Numbered from the stretch's first letter, positions 16,101 through 25,860 are shown. The stretch is 55,849 bases of DNA from Verrucomicrobiota bacterium (GCA_018240025.1 JAFEGM010000058.1:1-55849), one strand, 5' to 3'. Program-made: numbers and translations. The notes: generated by a model from the sequence alone, not told the origin.

Positions 16101-19100
16101 CGTGGCATTGCGCCAATCGGTCAGCGAAGCCACCGGCGCGCCCGCGTAGCGTCCGAAGATCCCGCCCGTGCCGGAGGCGAAGTAGAGGTTGTAGTCCATG
16201 GTCAGCCCGGCTGGACTGAGCCCTGTACCGCCGACCTGCACCGCGTAGTGCGAACCCGTGCCGGCGCCGTTGCTGCGGGCGTTGGAGAAGACGTTGTTGC
16301 GGAAATCGCGCGGGGTCGTCGCGACGTCGCTGAAGAACGCGAACGTGCTGGCGCTGCCGCCCACGCCGCTGCCGCCGACGAAGACGCTGTTGTGGTAGAA
16401 ACTGTTCTGGCCTGCGCTGTATTGCAGGCCATGAATGACCAGGCCGTTGGTCAGCGCATTGCCGGCCGGGTCGAGACCGAGGGCGACGAAGTTGTTCTGA
16501 AACGAGTTCAGGCCGCTGCCCGAGGCCATGCCCACCACCGCGGCCGCGGCCGAGCTTGAGCTGACCGCCAGCGAGTGGACGAAGTTGCGCGCGACCACGC
16601 TGACCGCGCTGGCGTTGCTCGTCTGGTGCAGACCGACCACCGCCACCGCCGAGGTCGGATGGGTGTTGGCCAGCGAATGGATGAGATTCTGCGCCACACT
16701 GCTCGGGGCCGCGGTGGCGGCCTGCACGATGCCCACGACCGAGGCGTTCGCGCCCGTGCCGGTCGCATCGGCCTGGGCGGACAAATTACGGATGGTGTTG
16801 CCGACGAGCGAGACGACCGAGTTCGTGTTGACGATGCCCCCGACCACCCGCGCCGTGGCGGGAGTCGCGGGCGCATAGTCGTTCTGCAGATTGGCCACGA
16901 GATTGCCGACCACACTGACGTTGGAGGTCGCGCTGAGCGTGAGGCCGAACAGACCCTGGACCGCGGTGCCGGTCGTGGCCGTGGCCGCGCGCAGGCTGGC
17001 GGGAGTCGTGGCACTGCCGATCGTGTTGCCGACGATCGGGATCGTCCCGGCCACCGAGGCGGCGACGAGCGCAATGCCCGTGAACGAATGCGAGGCCGTG
17101 CCGATGGCGCCGAACGTGGTGACCGAGCCGATCTGGTTGTTGGCGATGGTCGGCTGGATGCCGTTGCTGGCCGTGAGAATGCCCGAGGCCGCCCCGCCGA
17201 AGCCGGAGGTGAGCGAGATGGCGCCGGTTCCGGTGGCTGCACCGATCGTGTTGCCGGCGACCGTGCCGACCGCGACCTCGCCGCTGTTGAGGAAGATGCC
17301 GCAGAAGTTCCCGCCGAAGGTCAGCGACTGCGAGTAGGAGGAACTGAGCGCGAGATTCGTGATGACATTCCCCTGCACGCTCGTGATGCGGTCGAAGCCG
17401 GCCGACACCGAGATGCCGCGCAGCCGCATCTGGCGCGACGCCGGGCCCAGCGTCCAGGGCGAGCCGGCGGCGTTCGGCGCGCTGCCCCCGATGACGTTGT
17501 TCGCGATGACGAAGCCGTGCCCCGAGGTGTTCTCCACGCTGATGCCGACCTGGAGCGCGTCGACGGAACCGCTGCGGGGATCGGTCTGGTAGAGACTGTT
17601 CCCCTGGATCGTCCAGTCCGTCGTGCCGGCGCCGAGGAGGATGCCGCGCGAGTTCGCGCCGGGGCCGAAGAAGTTCAGGATGCTGCAGTTCTGCACCACG
17701 TTGCCGCTGTTGGCCTGGGCGGGCGTGGTGGTGGTGCCGAGCGACGCGATCCCGTTGGCGGGCGTGGTGGCGCCGTCGCGGATGATGCAGGCCTCGAGGA
17801 GATTGTCGTCGTTGCCCGCCGGGCCGGTGGTGGTGTCAAAGAGGACGACGCCGCCCGTGGCCGCGGTGTTGACGCCGGCGGCGGTGAGCGAGCGCAGCGT
17901 GTTGCGGGAAGCGTCGTTGCGGAAGCGCACGGCGACACCGCTGGTGGAGGTGTTCGCCACCGTCAGCTGCGGCGAGCCGGCGCCGCCGGGGCGCCCGTCC
18001 ACGATCACGCTGCGGGCGCCGTTCAGATCGAGCGTGGTCGCGGCCGCGCTGGAGATGGAAAGCGCCGTGGCGCCCGCCGCGGGGCGGATCGTGACCGGCG
18101 TGGCGGCAGTGGCGCCCGGAATGCGGGCAATGGTGAGCGGATACGTCTCGCCGCTGCCGACGTAGGCGGGGAGCAGCTCCAGCTGGACCGGGCCGTTCGT
18201 GCCGCCGGTGACGAGCGCGCCGACCGCCGCGCCGAGCGAAGCGTAGTGGCCGCCCGGGCCGACCGTGTAGGTGCCGGAGAATGCGCCGGCCAGCGTCGGT
18301 TGCGAGCCGGCCAGCGGAGTGGCGCTGAGCGCGCCCTCGGAGACCGAATAGACGCGCCAGTGGTAGGTCGTGGACGCGGCCAGATCGCTCGTGGTGTAAC
18401 TGGTCACATTCTCCCCAACCGCATCGAAGTAGCTGAAGTTCGTGCCGTCGGTCGAAACGTAGAGTGCGTAGCCCTGCTCGTTCGGCGCATCGCTCCACGT
18501 CAGCGTCATGCCGGAGAGCGTGACCCCGCTGAAGCTCAGCCCGGTGGGCGCGGCCGGCACGGGCGGCGTGAAGGTCAGCGTGCGGCGAGCGCCGTCGGCC
18601 GCGGAGGTCAGCGCGGTGAGCGGGCCGCCGACGTAGTCGTTCTGCTGCGGCGTGGCGGCGGAGCCGTCGTAGGAAGGCCCGGGGCTGCCGGATTGCGGCG
18701 CCAACACCGAACCGACCGTGCCCGCGAGACTCGAGGTGGAGAAGCCGATGTGGGGGCGCGACGTGTTGAGGTCGGCCGTGACGAATGGCGAGAGCGTCAT
18801 GCCACCATAGACGTAGCGGATGACTCCGGTGCCCTCGTGGATCTGCGCCTGGAAGGTGAGGTCGGGATCGCCCCCCGGCGCCGGGATCGACTGCACATTG
18901 CGCCACTCGACGACGAGCATCCGGGCCGGCGCGGACCCGAAGAGTTTGGCGTGCACCTTGCCGGTCGGATGCAGGCGCAGCGACGCGCCGTAGGGCGTGA
19001 GCAGGGGCCGGTTGGTCTGTCCGAGCGGGCGGAACGGCGAGCCCGTCTGGGCCAGGCTGCCGAATTGCAGCACCCCGTTCGCATTGACCGAGAACTGCGT

Positions 19101-19361
19101 CTGCCGGATTCCCCGGAAGTAGAAGTCGAAGCCGATGGGCGCGAGCGGCGAAGCGTAGTCGGTCTGGTTCGGCCCGATGAGCTGGGTCGAGCCCGTGCTG
19201 AGATCGGCCAGCGAGCCGGTCGTGGTGGTGGCGAAGGCGTAATTCGCCGTGGTCAGCACCTCCGGCACGGGGGCCGGGCCGGCGGCGGGGAGAGGCTGGC
19301 TGAGGAGGAATCCGACGCCGCAGGCGCCGAGGAGAGCGGAGCGAGGCTTCATGAGGAGCAT
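13143..19361 (-). CDS. Giant secreted beta-helix protein with Fn3 domain (2072 aa)
   Basis: The protein begins with a Sec signal peptide (SALLGACGVGFLLSQPLPAA). Residues about 30-230 form a domain with DYASPLAPIGFDFYFRG, resembling N-terminal regions of Bacteroidota secreted proteins. A fibronectin type III domain follows (PTGLSFSGVTLSGMTLTWSD). Then come two series of parallel beta-helix type repeats, each introduced by a GTYTVGPGGHYASLGAA or GTFTVGAGGSFGTLRGAV motif and rich in NTI/NNF/GN turns. The C-terminus ends in FTDPTAGPSARRFYR, the FTDP-FYR ending shared with other secreted proteins here. The start at ATG 19361 (or 19352) is chosen because the signal peptide follows directly; the long upstream extension encodes no plausible protein. 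It probably acts at the cell surface or outside the cell, in adhesion or glycan interaction. The function is not established. Confidence 0.85.
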   Translation of the reverse strand: MLLMKPRSALLGACGVGFLLSQPLPAAGPAPVPEVLTTANYAFATTTTGSLADLSTGSTQLIGPNQTDYASPLAPIGFDFYFRGIRQTQFSVNANGVLQFGSLAQTGSPFRPLGQTNRPLLTPYGASLRLHPTGKVHAKLFGSAPARMLVVEWRNVQSIPAPGGDPDLTFQAQIHEGTGVIRYVYGGMTLSPFVTADLNTSRPHIGFSTSSLAGTVGSVLAPQSGSPGPSYDGSAATPQQNDYVGGPLTALTSAADGARRTLTFTPPVPAAPTGLSFSGVTLSGMTLTWSDAPNEQGYALYVSTDGTNFSYFDAVGENVTSYTTSDLAASTTYHWRVYSVSEGALSATPLAGSQPTLAGAFSGTYTVGPGGHYASLGAAVGALVTGGTNGPVQLELLPAYVGSGETYPLTIARIPGATAATPVTIRPAAGATALSISSAAATTLDLNGARSVIVDGRPGGAGSPQLTVANTSTSGVAVRFRNDASRNTLRSLTAAGVNTAATGGVVLFDTTTGPAGNDDNLLEACIIRDGATTPANGIASLGTTTTPAQANSGNVVQNCSILNFFGPGANSRGILLGAGTTDWTIQGNSLYQTDPRSGSVDALQVGISVENTSGHGFVIANNVIGGSAPNAAGSPWTLGPASRQMRLRGISVSAGFDRITSVQGNVITNLALSSSYSQSLTFGGNFCGIFLNSGEVAVGTVAGNTIGAATGTGAISLTSGFGGAASGILTASNGIQPTIANNQIGSVTTFGAIGTASHSFTGIALVAASVAGTIPIVGNTIGSATTPASLRAATATTGTAVQGLFGLTLSATSNVSVVGNLVANLQNDYAPATPATARVVGGIVNTNSVVSLVGNTIRNLSAQADATGTGANASVVGIVQAATAAPSSVAQNLIHSLANTHPTSAVAVVGLHQTSNASAVSVVARNFVHSLAVSSSSAAAAVVGMASGSGLNSFQNNFVALGLDPAGNALTNGLVIHGLQYSAGQNSFYHNSVFVGGSGVGGSASTFAFFSDVATTPRDFRNNVFSNARSNGAGTGSHYAVQVGGTGLSPAGLTMDYNLYFASGTGGIFGRYAGAPVASLTDWRNATGLDLQSLYGNPNFLQTAGGAGAVDLHIAPGGSPVEGSGTLLAAVSLDYDGQTRSTLTPTDLGADAGNFVAGDLQGPRFSFTPLPDTTATVPTTARTLRAFVFDEDSGVPLTGVGLPLLHWRTEATGYTAVTAVPQGGGYYDFTFGGGVSPGTRVFYYLTAQDLAPTPNVTALPLVGASGFSASPPVAATPPSAPFSYTVRQPMAGTFTVGAGGSFGTLRGAVDYVNRSLLTGPTTLRLTDANYSVGAQPVVLEANPGSSATNTLTIQPANGVSATIEGSGESVLKLAGADYVVVNGENGDGPNNITVRITNPSPFTSIISIENLIAAGFVDPAMHNVLRHLRFEGADTTGFAIFSGGLIGAPPEQPNHANWFLDNSISGVQVGICTLGASADGKNFGTRIEGNRIVTPGNPAARVGILAGFEDGIRIHFNQIENLVLTSGPRDCLGIALGADDFFASEFGFPHQECSNATVLSNRIGTLSQTANRSAIGIAVGPTGPGTTLIANNAIFSILSNATGTEFGAGIYVCGQNQPGAITQVLANSISLEGTVTGGGRPIYGLALGANDPVVLARNNTIQVLAANGSAGSNGGSVAIASSTSPPANLDSDRNNFYVGPGADFCVGRVGSLVAGGVSLPTLADWRTATGDDAASLSVPPQQTSPTNLAPLPGSPLLGAGVALLGLPGDFQGAIRPNPPALGAFELAQSGGLSDLRLQPGALVPGFATGRLGFMARVPNAVTSVTVTPTAATPGTAIVVLVNGGPAVPVASGSASPPLALQAGMNRLEIRLTPPTGPAPPPTFVDCEREAQLLAGQLTVRAPLGEPISIPIAQILSAATIGPGAAPVVCLADPVTAQGGTTTTDAQEVRYVPRGSVFYDGDVITYVLQGAEDSVATGTIKVSVTLGSAGAHSEAAFVNGALNVNVFGVPSAAGVAYVVEYTNDLTQPFQTLLRSNGQPLVVHPDEDNQALFTDPTAGPSARRFYRLVAVPVR

Positions 19362-19518
19362 GCCAGGGGCAACCGCCCGGCAGGAGCATTCCGTCACGAA
19401 GCGACGAGGCCGGCGCAGAACTTTGGCCTCTCCAGAGAAAGATTTTTTCGAGCGCCGGACAAGACGATAACCGATGCTGACACGCTGGCCTCCCGCCGGC
19501 CCGGGCGGCCGAGGGACC

Positions 19519-19671
19519 TCAGCTTCGTCGCACGAATCCGAGGAGCGCGATGACCAGGAAGACGACGAACAGCACTTTCGCGATCCAAGCCGCGGTGCCC
19601 GCGAGGGCGCCGAAGCCGAGGACGGCGGCAATGATGGCGACGATCAGGAAGACGATGGCGTAGTGGAGCAT
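19519..19671 (-). CDS. DUF1328 (YtjA-like) small membrane protein, 50 aa
   Basis: A short frame from ATG 19671 encodes [20 protein letters not shown], then [20 protein letters not shown], then [10 protein letters not shown]. This is the two-helix inner-membrane protein of the DUF1328/UPF0391 (YtjA) family at its usual length of 50-60 residues, with the typical conserved [12 protein letters not shown] loop between the helices. It lies between the start of the 2072-aa gene and the end of the tandem beta-helix genes, on the same strand. Family members are often induced in stress or stationary phase, but their function is unknown. It is too short for many ORF callers and is in a different frame from the giant gene's upstream extension. 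Confidence 0.9.
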   Translation of the reverse strand: MLHYAIVFLIVAIIAAVLGFGALAGTAAWIAKVLFVVFLVIALLGFVRRS

Positions 19672-19755
19672 GGGAGGCGGGGTTGGAGTGGCGCCCATCC
19701 ATCGCAGCCGCGCCCGCAGGCGGACGCCGGGGCGAGCGAATGAGCGCCGCCGCCC

Positions 19756-21220
19756 TCACTGCGAGCGGGCGCGATAGAACTTGCGCGTCGTGGCGCTGGG
19801 ATCGGTGAAGGAGAAGTTGCCGTTGCTGTCGGCCACGACCGAACCGGGCGGGTTCAGCGGCGTCCAGACGGCGGGCGAGTCGAGCGAAGTCGTGGTCTCG
19901 ATGGTGTAGGTCAGCCCGGGGACGCCGTTGAAGGTCGCGGTCACGCTGTCGCCGGTCTTGACCACGCTGACCGGGCCCGGCGGGAAGGGCGGAGGGTCAA
20001 CGGTCACGAAGATGGTGGCGCTGGCGGTGCCGCCGCCGACGTTGCGGATGGTGTAGGAGGCGGTGTCCAGGCCGATGAACTGCGGGCTGGGCGGGGTGTA
20101 GCGCACGGCATTGGCCTGCAGACTGGTGGCCCCGCCCTGGCCGGTGCCCGGGCCGGTACCGGTGACGGTCAGCGGGTTGAGGCCGTTCGGATCGGTGCAC
20201 TGGGCCAGGATCGTGGCGAAGGGGATGTCGAGCGGACGCCCCTGCGAGGCGGTGATCGAGAAGACGCCCGCGCTGGGCGACGGCGTGGTGATGACGACGC
20301 TGCCAAAGGCATTGACGCCGTCGAAGTTCGCGCTGGCGCCGCCCGAGCCGGCGAAGTTGGCGGTGAAGGTGGCCGTGGCGGTCCCATTGGCTTGCAGGCT
20401 GGTCTGGGCGGCGGAGAGCGTACCGTTAACGGGGCCGGAGAAGGTCAGCGCGCGGCCGAGGAGCGGGCGCAGGCTGGCCAGCGGGGCGGAGGAGCCATCG
20501 GTGTTGCGGGTGAAGCGGGCGGTCAGGACGGTGGTTTCGCCGTAGTTGAGGCTGGCCAAGGCCGGGGTGACGACGAGGACCAGATGCGGGGTGAAAGTGA
20601 CGCCGGAGCTGACTTGCGCGGGGCCCGGCGTGTTGGTGCCGAACCAGCAGTCGGTGGCGGTGACGACCGCGCTGCCGCTGCGGCCGAGCGCGGTGGCGGA
20701 GGAAAGGGCGGCCGTGTTGCCGACCAGGCGGCAGCCGGACAATTCGGTGTTGCCTCCGCTGGCGAAGATCGCGCCGCCGTTGCTGGCGGCGTTGGTGAAC
20801 AGATCGCAGCCGGAGAGAGAGAGGATGCCACCGGAGTTGAGGATGGCGCCGCCGGTGGAGCCGCCGGTTCCGCCGGTCAGGCCGAGGCGGACGAGCGAGA
20901 GCGCGGCGCCAGAGGGGACCTGCCAGAGGCGGGCGCTGCGATTGCCCTGCAGGCGGACGCCGGAGGACAACGCGCTGGCATCGACGGTGAACTGCTGACT
21001 GGCGCTGAGGACGAGCGCGCTGTTCACGCTGATGGCCGCATTGTCGAGCGCGGGGGCGAAGACGATCTGGGTGTCGGGCGCGGTGGCCAGGCCGACCGCT
21101 TCGCGCAGCGAGCCGGCGCCGGAATCGGCCGTGGTGGTGACGACGAGGACCGGTCCGCGTTCGACCGAGCCGAGCTCGGCGGCGCCGGCCGCGCCGCGCG
21201 GGAGGCCGCGCTGGTCGAGC
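19756..21220. repeat. Tandem duplication copy A (3' end of 3-module gene)
   Basis: This segment and 24394-25860 are nearly identical over their whole length at nucleotide level. The shared part covers the stop codon, the FTDP-FYR ending, the Ig-like regions, the partial beta-helix and the last Q motif. Differences are scattered single substitutions, mostly in third positions. Confidence 0.85.
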
Positions 21221-24200
21221 CGCAGTGTGGGGTCGCCGGGGGCGTTGAGCGCCGGGCTGCCGGCCAGCGGAGGTTGCGTGGCGGTGAACCCGCCGGTGCG
21301 CAGGAGCGGCCCGAGCTTCGGATCGAGCGGCGCGGCGGGCGTGCCGACGAGCGGACCCTCGGAGAAGAAGGCCGAGACGTTGCCGCTCCCGGTGCCGCCG
21401 TTGTTCCCGAGCAGATTCGGGCCGACCGGCGTGACGGTGCCGGCCGTGAAGTAGAGGTCCGGCGAGGCGCTCGCCGCCGTGCTTGCGGCCAGGAGCGAGC
21501 GTTCGAGGCGCAGACGCGCGGAGCCATCGACGAGAATGCCGCCGGCGGTACCGGGGGTGGCGTTTCCGCTGACGGTGGTGTGGATCAGGTCGAGACGGCC
21601 AGAGCCGCGCAGCGCGATTCCGCCGACGTTGGCTTCGCCCCGGTTGGAGGCCACGGTGCAGTTGAGCAGCGCCAGCTCGCTCTCGTGCTGCACCTGCAGG
21701 CCGCCAGCGAGGTTGGCGCGATTGTTCGAAACGGTGCAGCGGTGCAGCGTGGCGCGAGCGCCGAGCGCAAAGTTCAAGCCTCCGCCGAGACTGGTCGAGA
21801 CATGGCCGGTGAAGGTGCAGTCCACCGCCAGGAAGTCATTGTCCTGCGAGCAGACCGCTCCACCCGGAACGCCATCGTTCGCCAGTCCTCTGGCGATGGT
21901 GAGGCGGTTCAAACTGAGACTCGCGCCGACGAGATGGTTCAGGACCCGGAACTGATCGCCGCCGCTGATGGTCAGCGGGACGCTGAGCGGGCTGAGGGTG
22001 CTGCCGTCGATCTCGACGACCGCGCCGGCGGGCACGTCGAGGCTGCCGCTCGTCAGCGTGATCGTCGCGCCGGTAAGAGCGGTGGAAAACAAGATGGTGG
22101 TATCGGGCGCGGTGACCGCGGCCAGCCGGGCGCGCAGCGAGCCGGCGCCGGAATCGGCCGCGGTGGTCACGGTCAGGAGCGGGCCGCGCTCAACCGCGCC
22201 GAGATCGGACGCGCCGCTGACGCCGCGGGGAAAGCCGCGCTGGTCGGTCGGCAGCGGCGAGAGGCCCGCGGCATCGAGCGCCGGACTGCCATTCAGCGGC
22301 GCGAGGGTGGCGGTGGGGCCGCCGCCCGGCCCGAGCGGGCGCAGGCGCGGATTGAGCGGGGTGGCGGGCGTGCCGACGAGCGTGCCCGACGGGAAGATGG
22401 AATCCACGCCGCCGGTCGTGCCGGCACCGTTGTTGCCGAGGAGATTGGCCGCGCTGTTCGTTTGGATCGAGCCTCCCGCGAAAAGGTAAAGATCGGGCGA
22501 GTTGCTGCCGACCGCAGTGTTGGCCGCGATGAGGCAGCGCTCGAGCGTCAGTGGGCCCGCGACCCGGACGCCACCGCCCGAACTGCCCCCGAAATTTTCG
22601 AAGACCGTGACGTGGCTCAGCTGCCCGGGCCCACCCGCGAACGCCGCCGCGCCGACGCTGTCGGGAAGGAGGCCCCGGTTGGCGGTCAGGGTGCAGTTGC
22701 GCAGGGCAGTGGGGCCGCTGCCAGCGACGAAGAGGCCCCCGGCATCGTCCGCGACATTGCGATAGAACAGGCAGCCGCTGGCCGTGAGGGACGACGAACC
22801 GCCGGTGCAGACCGCTCCGCCTGCTTGCGCGCGGTTGTCCTGGAAGGTGCAGTCGAGGAGCTCCACAGCGGCATCGGTGGCCAAAAGCGCGCCGCCTTGA
22901 CCGGTGCCCGCGTCGCCGTCGAAGCAGCGGAGTCGGGCGAGGGTGACATTCGTGGCCGCGCCGCTGATCTCGATCAGACGCGTCGTGCCGTCGCCGCGCA
23001 GATTGAGGCCTCGCGACAGGCTGGAGGCGTCGACGAACACCCGGCCGGCCGCGATGGTGAGCGCATTGCCGCTGATCGGGATGCTTTGTGCGTTGAGGCT
23101 CGGATCGAAGAGGATGACCGCATCGGGGCTCCCGCTCACTGCCAGCAGGGCCTCGCGGAGCGAGCCGGGGCCGGAGGCGGCGGCGTTGAGCACGGTGGTT
23201 GCTTGGCCGCGCTCGAAGGCGCCGAGATCGGACGCGGCGCCGAGGCCGCGCGGAAAGCCCCGTTGGTCGACCGCCAGCGGCGAGACGCCAGCGGCGTCCA
23301 GCGCCGGGCTGCCGGCGAGCAGCGCGTGCGTGGCCGTGAAGCCGCCGCGGCGCTGGAGCGGGGCGAGGCGGGCGGCGAGCGGGGAGGTGGGCGTGCCGAC
23401 CAGCGGGCCGGCCGCGAAGGCGGCGGCCGCGGAGCCGGCCAGGGCAGCGCCATTGTTCCCGAGCAGGTTGGGGGCGCCATTGGTGAAGACGGAGCCGGCC
23501 AGGTAGAGATCGGGGGAAACGCCCGCGATGGCGGCATTCCCCGCCAGCAGGCAACGGTCGAGCGTCAGGGGGCTCTCGGAATAGACCCCGCCGCCGTAGA
23601 GGGTGCCCGTGTTCTCCGTGACCGTGACGTGGGTGAGCGTGACCGGTCCGTTGGCCAACACGACCGCGCCGGTGCCAGCCACGGTGCAGCGGTTGCCTGA
23701 GATGGTGCAGTTGCGGAGGACCGAGGCGCCGGCGCCTTCCAGCCAGAGCGCACCGCCATCGACCGCGACGTTGCGCCGGAAGGTGCAGCCGGTGGCATTG
23801 AGGGAGCTGGGGCCAATGGCGTAGATGGCACCGCCGTTGTTGGCAAAGTTGTCTTCGAAGGTGCAGTCGCTCAAGACGAGCGCCGCGGCGCTGAGAAAGA
23901 TTGCGCCGCCGCCGGCGCCGCCGGCGTTGCCACCCGAAAAGGACAACCGATGCAGTGTCACGCTGCTGGTCGAAGGGCCGTTGAACAGGAAGAGCCGGGC
24001 CGTGTTGTTGCCGCGCACCGTGAGGCCGCGGGAAAGGCTGCGGGCATCGATCTCGACCGAGCGCGTCACGGTCAGCGTCGTGCCGGCGAGATCGATGGTC
24101 GCACCATCGAGGCCGGGATCGAAGACGATCGTGTGGGATCCGGCGGCGGCGTTCGCGTCGCTGACCGCCTGCGCGAGAGAGCCCGCGCCGGAGGAGTTGG

Positions 24201-24324
24201 TGGTGCTGACCGTGAAGGTGGCCGCCGAGGCGGTGGCCGCCCCCATTAGGCCGAGCAGCGCCGCGAACCGGCGCAAGGACGCGAAGCGGGAGGCACGATG
24301 CGGACCAAGGGCACGAGAAGGCAT
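19756..24324 (-). CDS. Secreted modular choice-of-anchor Q protein, 3-module paralogue (1522 aa)
   Basis: A signal peptide (residues 1-34, ending ATASA) is followed by three modules of about 342 residues. Each is a parallel beta-helix rich in GGAI, NCT and GN motifs and closes with a choice-of-anchor Q signature, DQRGFPRG...DLGAFERG, near residues 351, 693 and 1036. A partial fourth beta-helix, an Ig-like region with NYGETTVLTARFTRNTDGSS, a second Ig-like or cadherin-like stretch and the ending FSFTDPSATTRKFYRARSQ complete the protein. The three modules plus C-terminus closely match modules 3-5 and the C-terminus of the upstream 2200-aa gene, so the two genes arose by tandem duplication. It is presumably exported to the surface. 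The function is unknown; adhesin or polysaccharide binding is plausible. Confidence 0.88.
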   Translation of the reverse strand: MPSRALGPHRASRFASLRRFAALLGLMGAATASAATFTVSTTNSSGAGSLAQAVSDANAAAGSHTIVFDPGLDGATIDLAGTTLTVTRSVEIDARSLSRGLTVRGNNTARLFLFNGPSTSSVTLHRLSFSGGNAGGAGGGAIFLSAAALVLSDCTFEDNFANNGGAIYAIGPSSLNATGCTFRRNVAVDGGALWLEGAGASVLRNCTISGNRCTVAGTGAVVLANGPVTLTHVTVTENTGTLYGGGVYSESPLTLDRCLLAGNAAIAGVSPDLYLAGSVFTNGAPNLLGNNGAALAGSAAAAFAAGPLVGTPTSPLAARLAPLQRRGGFTATHALLAGSPALDAAGVSPLAVDQRGFPRGLGAASDLGAFERGQATTVLNAAASGPGSLREALLAVSGSPDAVILFDPSLNAQSIPISGNALTIAAGRVFVDASSLSRGLNLRGDGTTRLIEISGAATNVTLARLRCFDGDAGTGQGGALLATDAAVELLDCTFQDNRAQAGGAVCTGGSSSLTASGCLFYRNVADDAGGLFVAGSGPTALRNCTLTANRGLLPDSVGAAAFAGGPGQLSHVTVFENFGGSSGGGVRVAGPLTLERCLIAANTAVGSNSPDLYLFAGGSIQTNSAANLLGNNGAGTTGGVDSIFPSGTLVGTPATPLNPRLRPLGPGGGPTATLAPLNGSPALDAAGLSPLPTDQRGFPRGVSGASDLGAVERGPLLTVTTAADSGAGSLRARLAAVTAPDTTILFSTALTGATITLTSGSLDVPAGAVVEIDGSTLSPLSVPLTISGGDQFRVLNHLVGASLSLNRLTIARGLANDGVPGGAVCSQDNDFLAVDCTFTGHVSTSLGGGLNFALGARATLHRCTVSNNRANLAGGLQVQHESELALLNCTVASNRGEANVGGIALRGSGRLDLIHTTVSGNATPGTAGGILVDGSARLRLERSLLAASTAASASPDLYFTAGTVTPVGPNLLGNNGGTGSGNVSAFFSEGPLVGTPAAPLDPKLGPLLRTGGFTATQPPLAGSPALNAPGDPTLRLDQRGLPRGAAGAAELGSVERGPVLVVTTTADSGAGSLREAVGLATAPDTQIVFAPALDNAAISVNSALVLSASQQFTVDASALSSGVRLQGNRSARLWQVPSGAALSLVRLGLTGGTGGSTGGAILNSGGILSLSGCDLFTNAASNGGAIFASGGNTELSGCRLVGNTAALSSATALGRSGSAVVTATDCWFGTNTPGPAQVSSGVTFTPHLVLVVTPALASLNYGETTVLTARFTRNTDGSSAPLASLRPLLGRALTFSGPVNGTLSAAQTSLQANGTATATFTANFAGSGGASANFDGVNAFGSVVITTPSPSAGVFSITASQGRPLDIPFATILAQCTDPNGLNPLTVTGTGPGTGQGGATSLQANAVRYTPPSPQFIGLDTASYTIRNVGGGTASATIFVTVDPPPFPPGPVSVVKTGDSVTATFNGVPGLTYTIETTTSLDSPAVWTPLNPPGSVVADSNGNFSFTDPSATTRKFYRARSQ

Positions 24325-24359
24325 GCCAGGTCTAACCGGTCGCGGCGGTTTCCTTTCGG
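24325..24359 (-). promoter_or_regulatory. Conserved 35-nt leader before 3-module gene
   Basis: The 35 nt directly upstream of the ATG match the corresponding 30997-31031 segment of the 5-module gene at all but two positions. The segment includes GAAAGGAA and ACCGGTTAGACCT just before GCATG. It supports the chosen start codons and may be a shared translational or transcriptional control element. An AAAGTTCTTGC motif follows about 50 nt upstream of the start. Confidence 0.5.
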
Positions 24360-24393
24360 CCTTCGTGCAAGAACTTTGGGCCGCGACGTTCGC

Positions 24394-25860
24394 TCACTGC
24401 GAGCGGGCGCGGTAGAACTTGCGCGTCGTAGCGCTGGGATCGGTGAAGGAGAAGTTGCCGTTGCTATCGGCCACGACCGAACCGGGCGGGTTCAGCGGCG
24501 TCCAGACGGCGGGTGAGACGAGCGAAGTCGTGGTCTCGATGGTGTAGGTCAGCCCGGGGATGCCGTTGAAGGTCGCGGTCACGCTGTTGCCGGTCTTGAC
24601 CACGCTGACGGGCCCCGGCGGGAAGATGGGCGCGGCGACGGTCACGAAGATGGTCGCGCTGGCCGTGCCGCCGCCGACGTTGCGGATGGTGTAGGAGGCG
24701 ACGTCCAGGCCGGTGAACTGCGGGCTGGGCGGGGTGTAGCGCACGGCATTGGCCTGCAGGCTGGTGGTGCCGCCCTGACCGGTGCCCGGGCCGGTGCCGG
24801 TGACGGTCAGCGGGTTGAGGCCGTTCGGATCGGTGCACTGGGCCAGAATCGTGGCGAAGGGGATGTCGAGCGGGCGGCCCTGCGAGGCGGTGATCGAGAA
24901 GACGCCCGCGCTGGGCGGCGGGGTGGTGATGACGACACTGCCGAAGGCATTCACCCCGTCGAAGTTCGCGCTGGCGCCGCCGGAGCCGGCGAAGTTGGCG
25001 GTGAAGGTGGCCGTGGCGGTGCCGTTGGCCTGCAGACTCGTCTGGGCGGCGGAAAGCGTGCCGTTGGCGGGGCCGGAGAAGGTCAGCGCGCGGCCGAGGA
25101 GCGGGCGCAGGCTGGCCAGCGGGGCAGCGGAGGCATCGGTGTTGCGGGTGAAGCGGGCGGTCAGGACGGTGCTTTGGCCGTAATTGAGGTTGGCCGAGGC
25201 CGGGGAGACACCGAAGACCAGATGCGGGGTGAAGGTGACGCCGGCGTTGAAGAGCGTGGTGCCGGGAAGGTTGGTGCCGAACCAGCAGTCGGTAGCGGCG
25301 ACGACCGCGCTGCCGCTGCGGCCCAGCGCGGCGGCGGAGGAAGTGGCGGTGTTGCCGACCACGCGGCAGCCGGCCAGTTCCGTGTTGCCGGCCGTGGCGA
25401 AGATGGCGCCGCCGTTGGCCGCGCTGTTGGTGAACAGATCGCAGGCCGCGAGTGCGAGAGTGCCGCCGGAATTGAGGAGAGCGCCGCCGAAGGTGGTGCT
25501 GGAGCCGCCGGTCAGGCCCAGGCGCACGAGCGAAAGCGTGGCGCCGGCGGGGATCTGCCAGAGGCGGGCGCTGGCATTGCCCTGCAGGCGGACGCCGGCC
25601 GCGAGGGCGCTGGCATCGACCGTGAGATGCTGGGTGGCGCCGAGGACGAGCGGGCTGTTGACGCTGATGGCCGCATTGTTCAGCCCGGCGGCGAAGACGA
25701 TCTGGGTATCGGGCGCGGTGGCCAGGCCGACCGCTTCGCGCAGCGAACCGGAGCCGGAATCGGCCGCGGTGGTGACGACGAGGACCGGGCCGCGTTCGAC
25801 CGAGCCGAGTTCGGCGGCGCCGGTCGCGCCGCGCGGGAGGCCGCGCTGATCGAATCGCAG
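24394..25860. repeat. Tandem duplication copy B (3' end of 5-module gene)
   Basis: This is the counterpart of 19756-21220. Similarity continues at lower identity through the upstream modules, in the order module 5 to 3, module 4 to 2 and module 3 to 1. It makes the pair a substrate for unequal crossing-over or gene conversion. Confidence 0.85.

Noticed and set aside
13117..16116. Long minus-strand frame overlapping the 2072-aa gene and the LysR gene
   Set aside because: Out of frame with the recognised secreted protein, antisense to LysR, and without any motif; the real proteins occupy the other frames.
20392..23700. 1102-codon plus-strand frame opposite the 3-module gene
   Set aside because: Shadow of the repeated beta-helix codons on the other strand; composition is AGE/RGG-rich without hydrophobic core.
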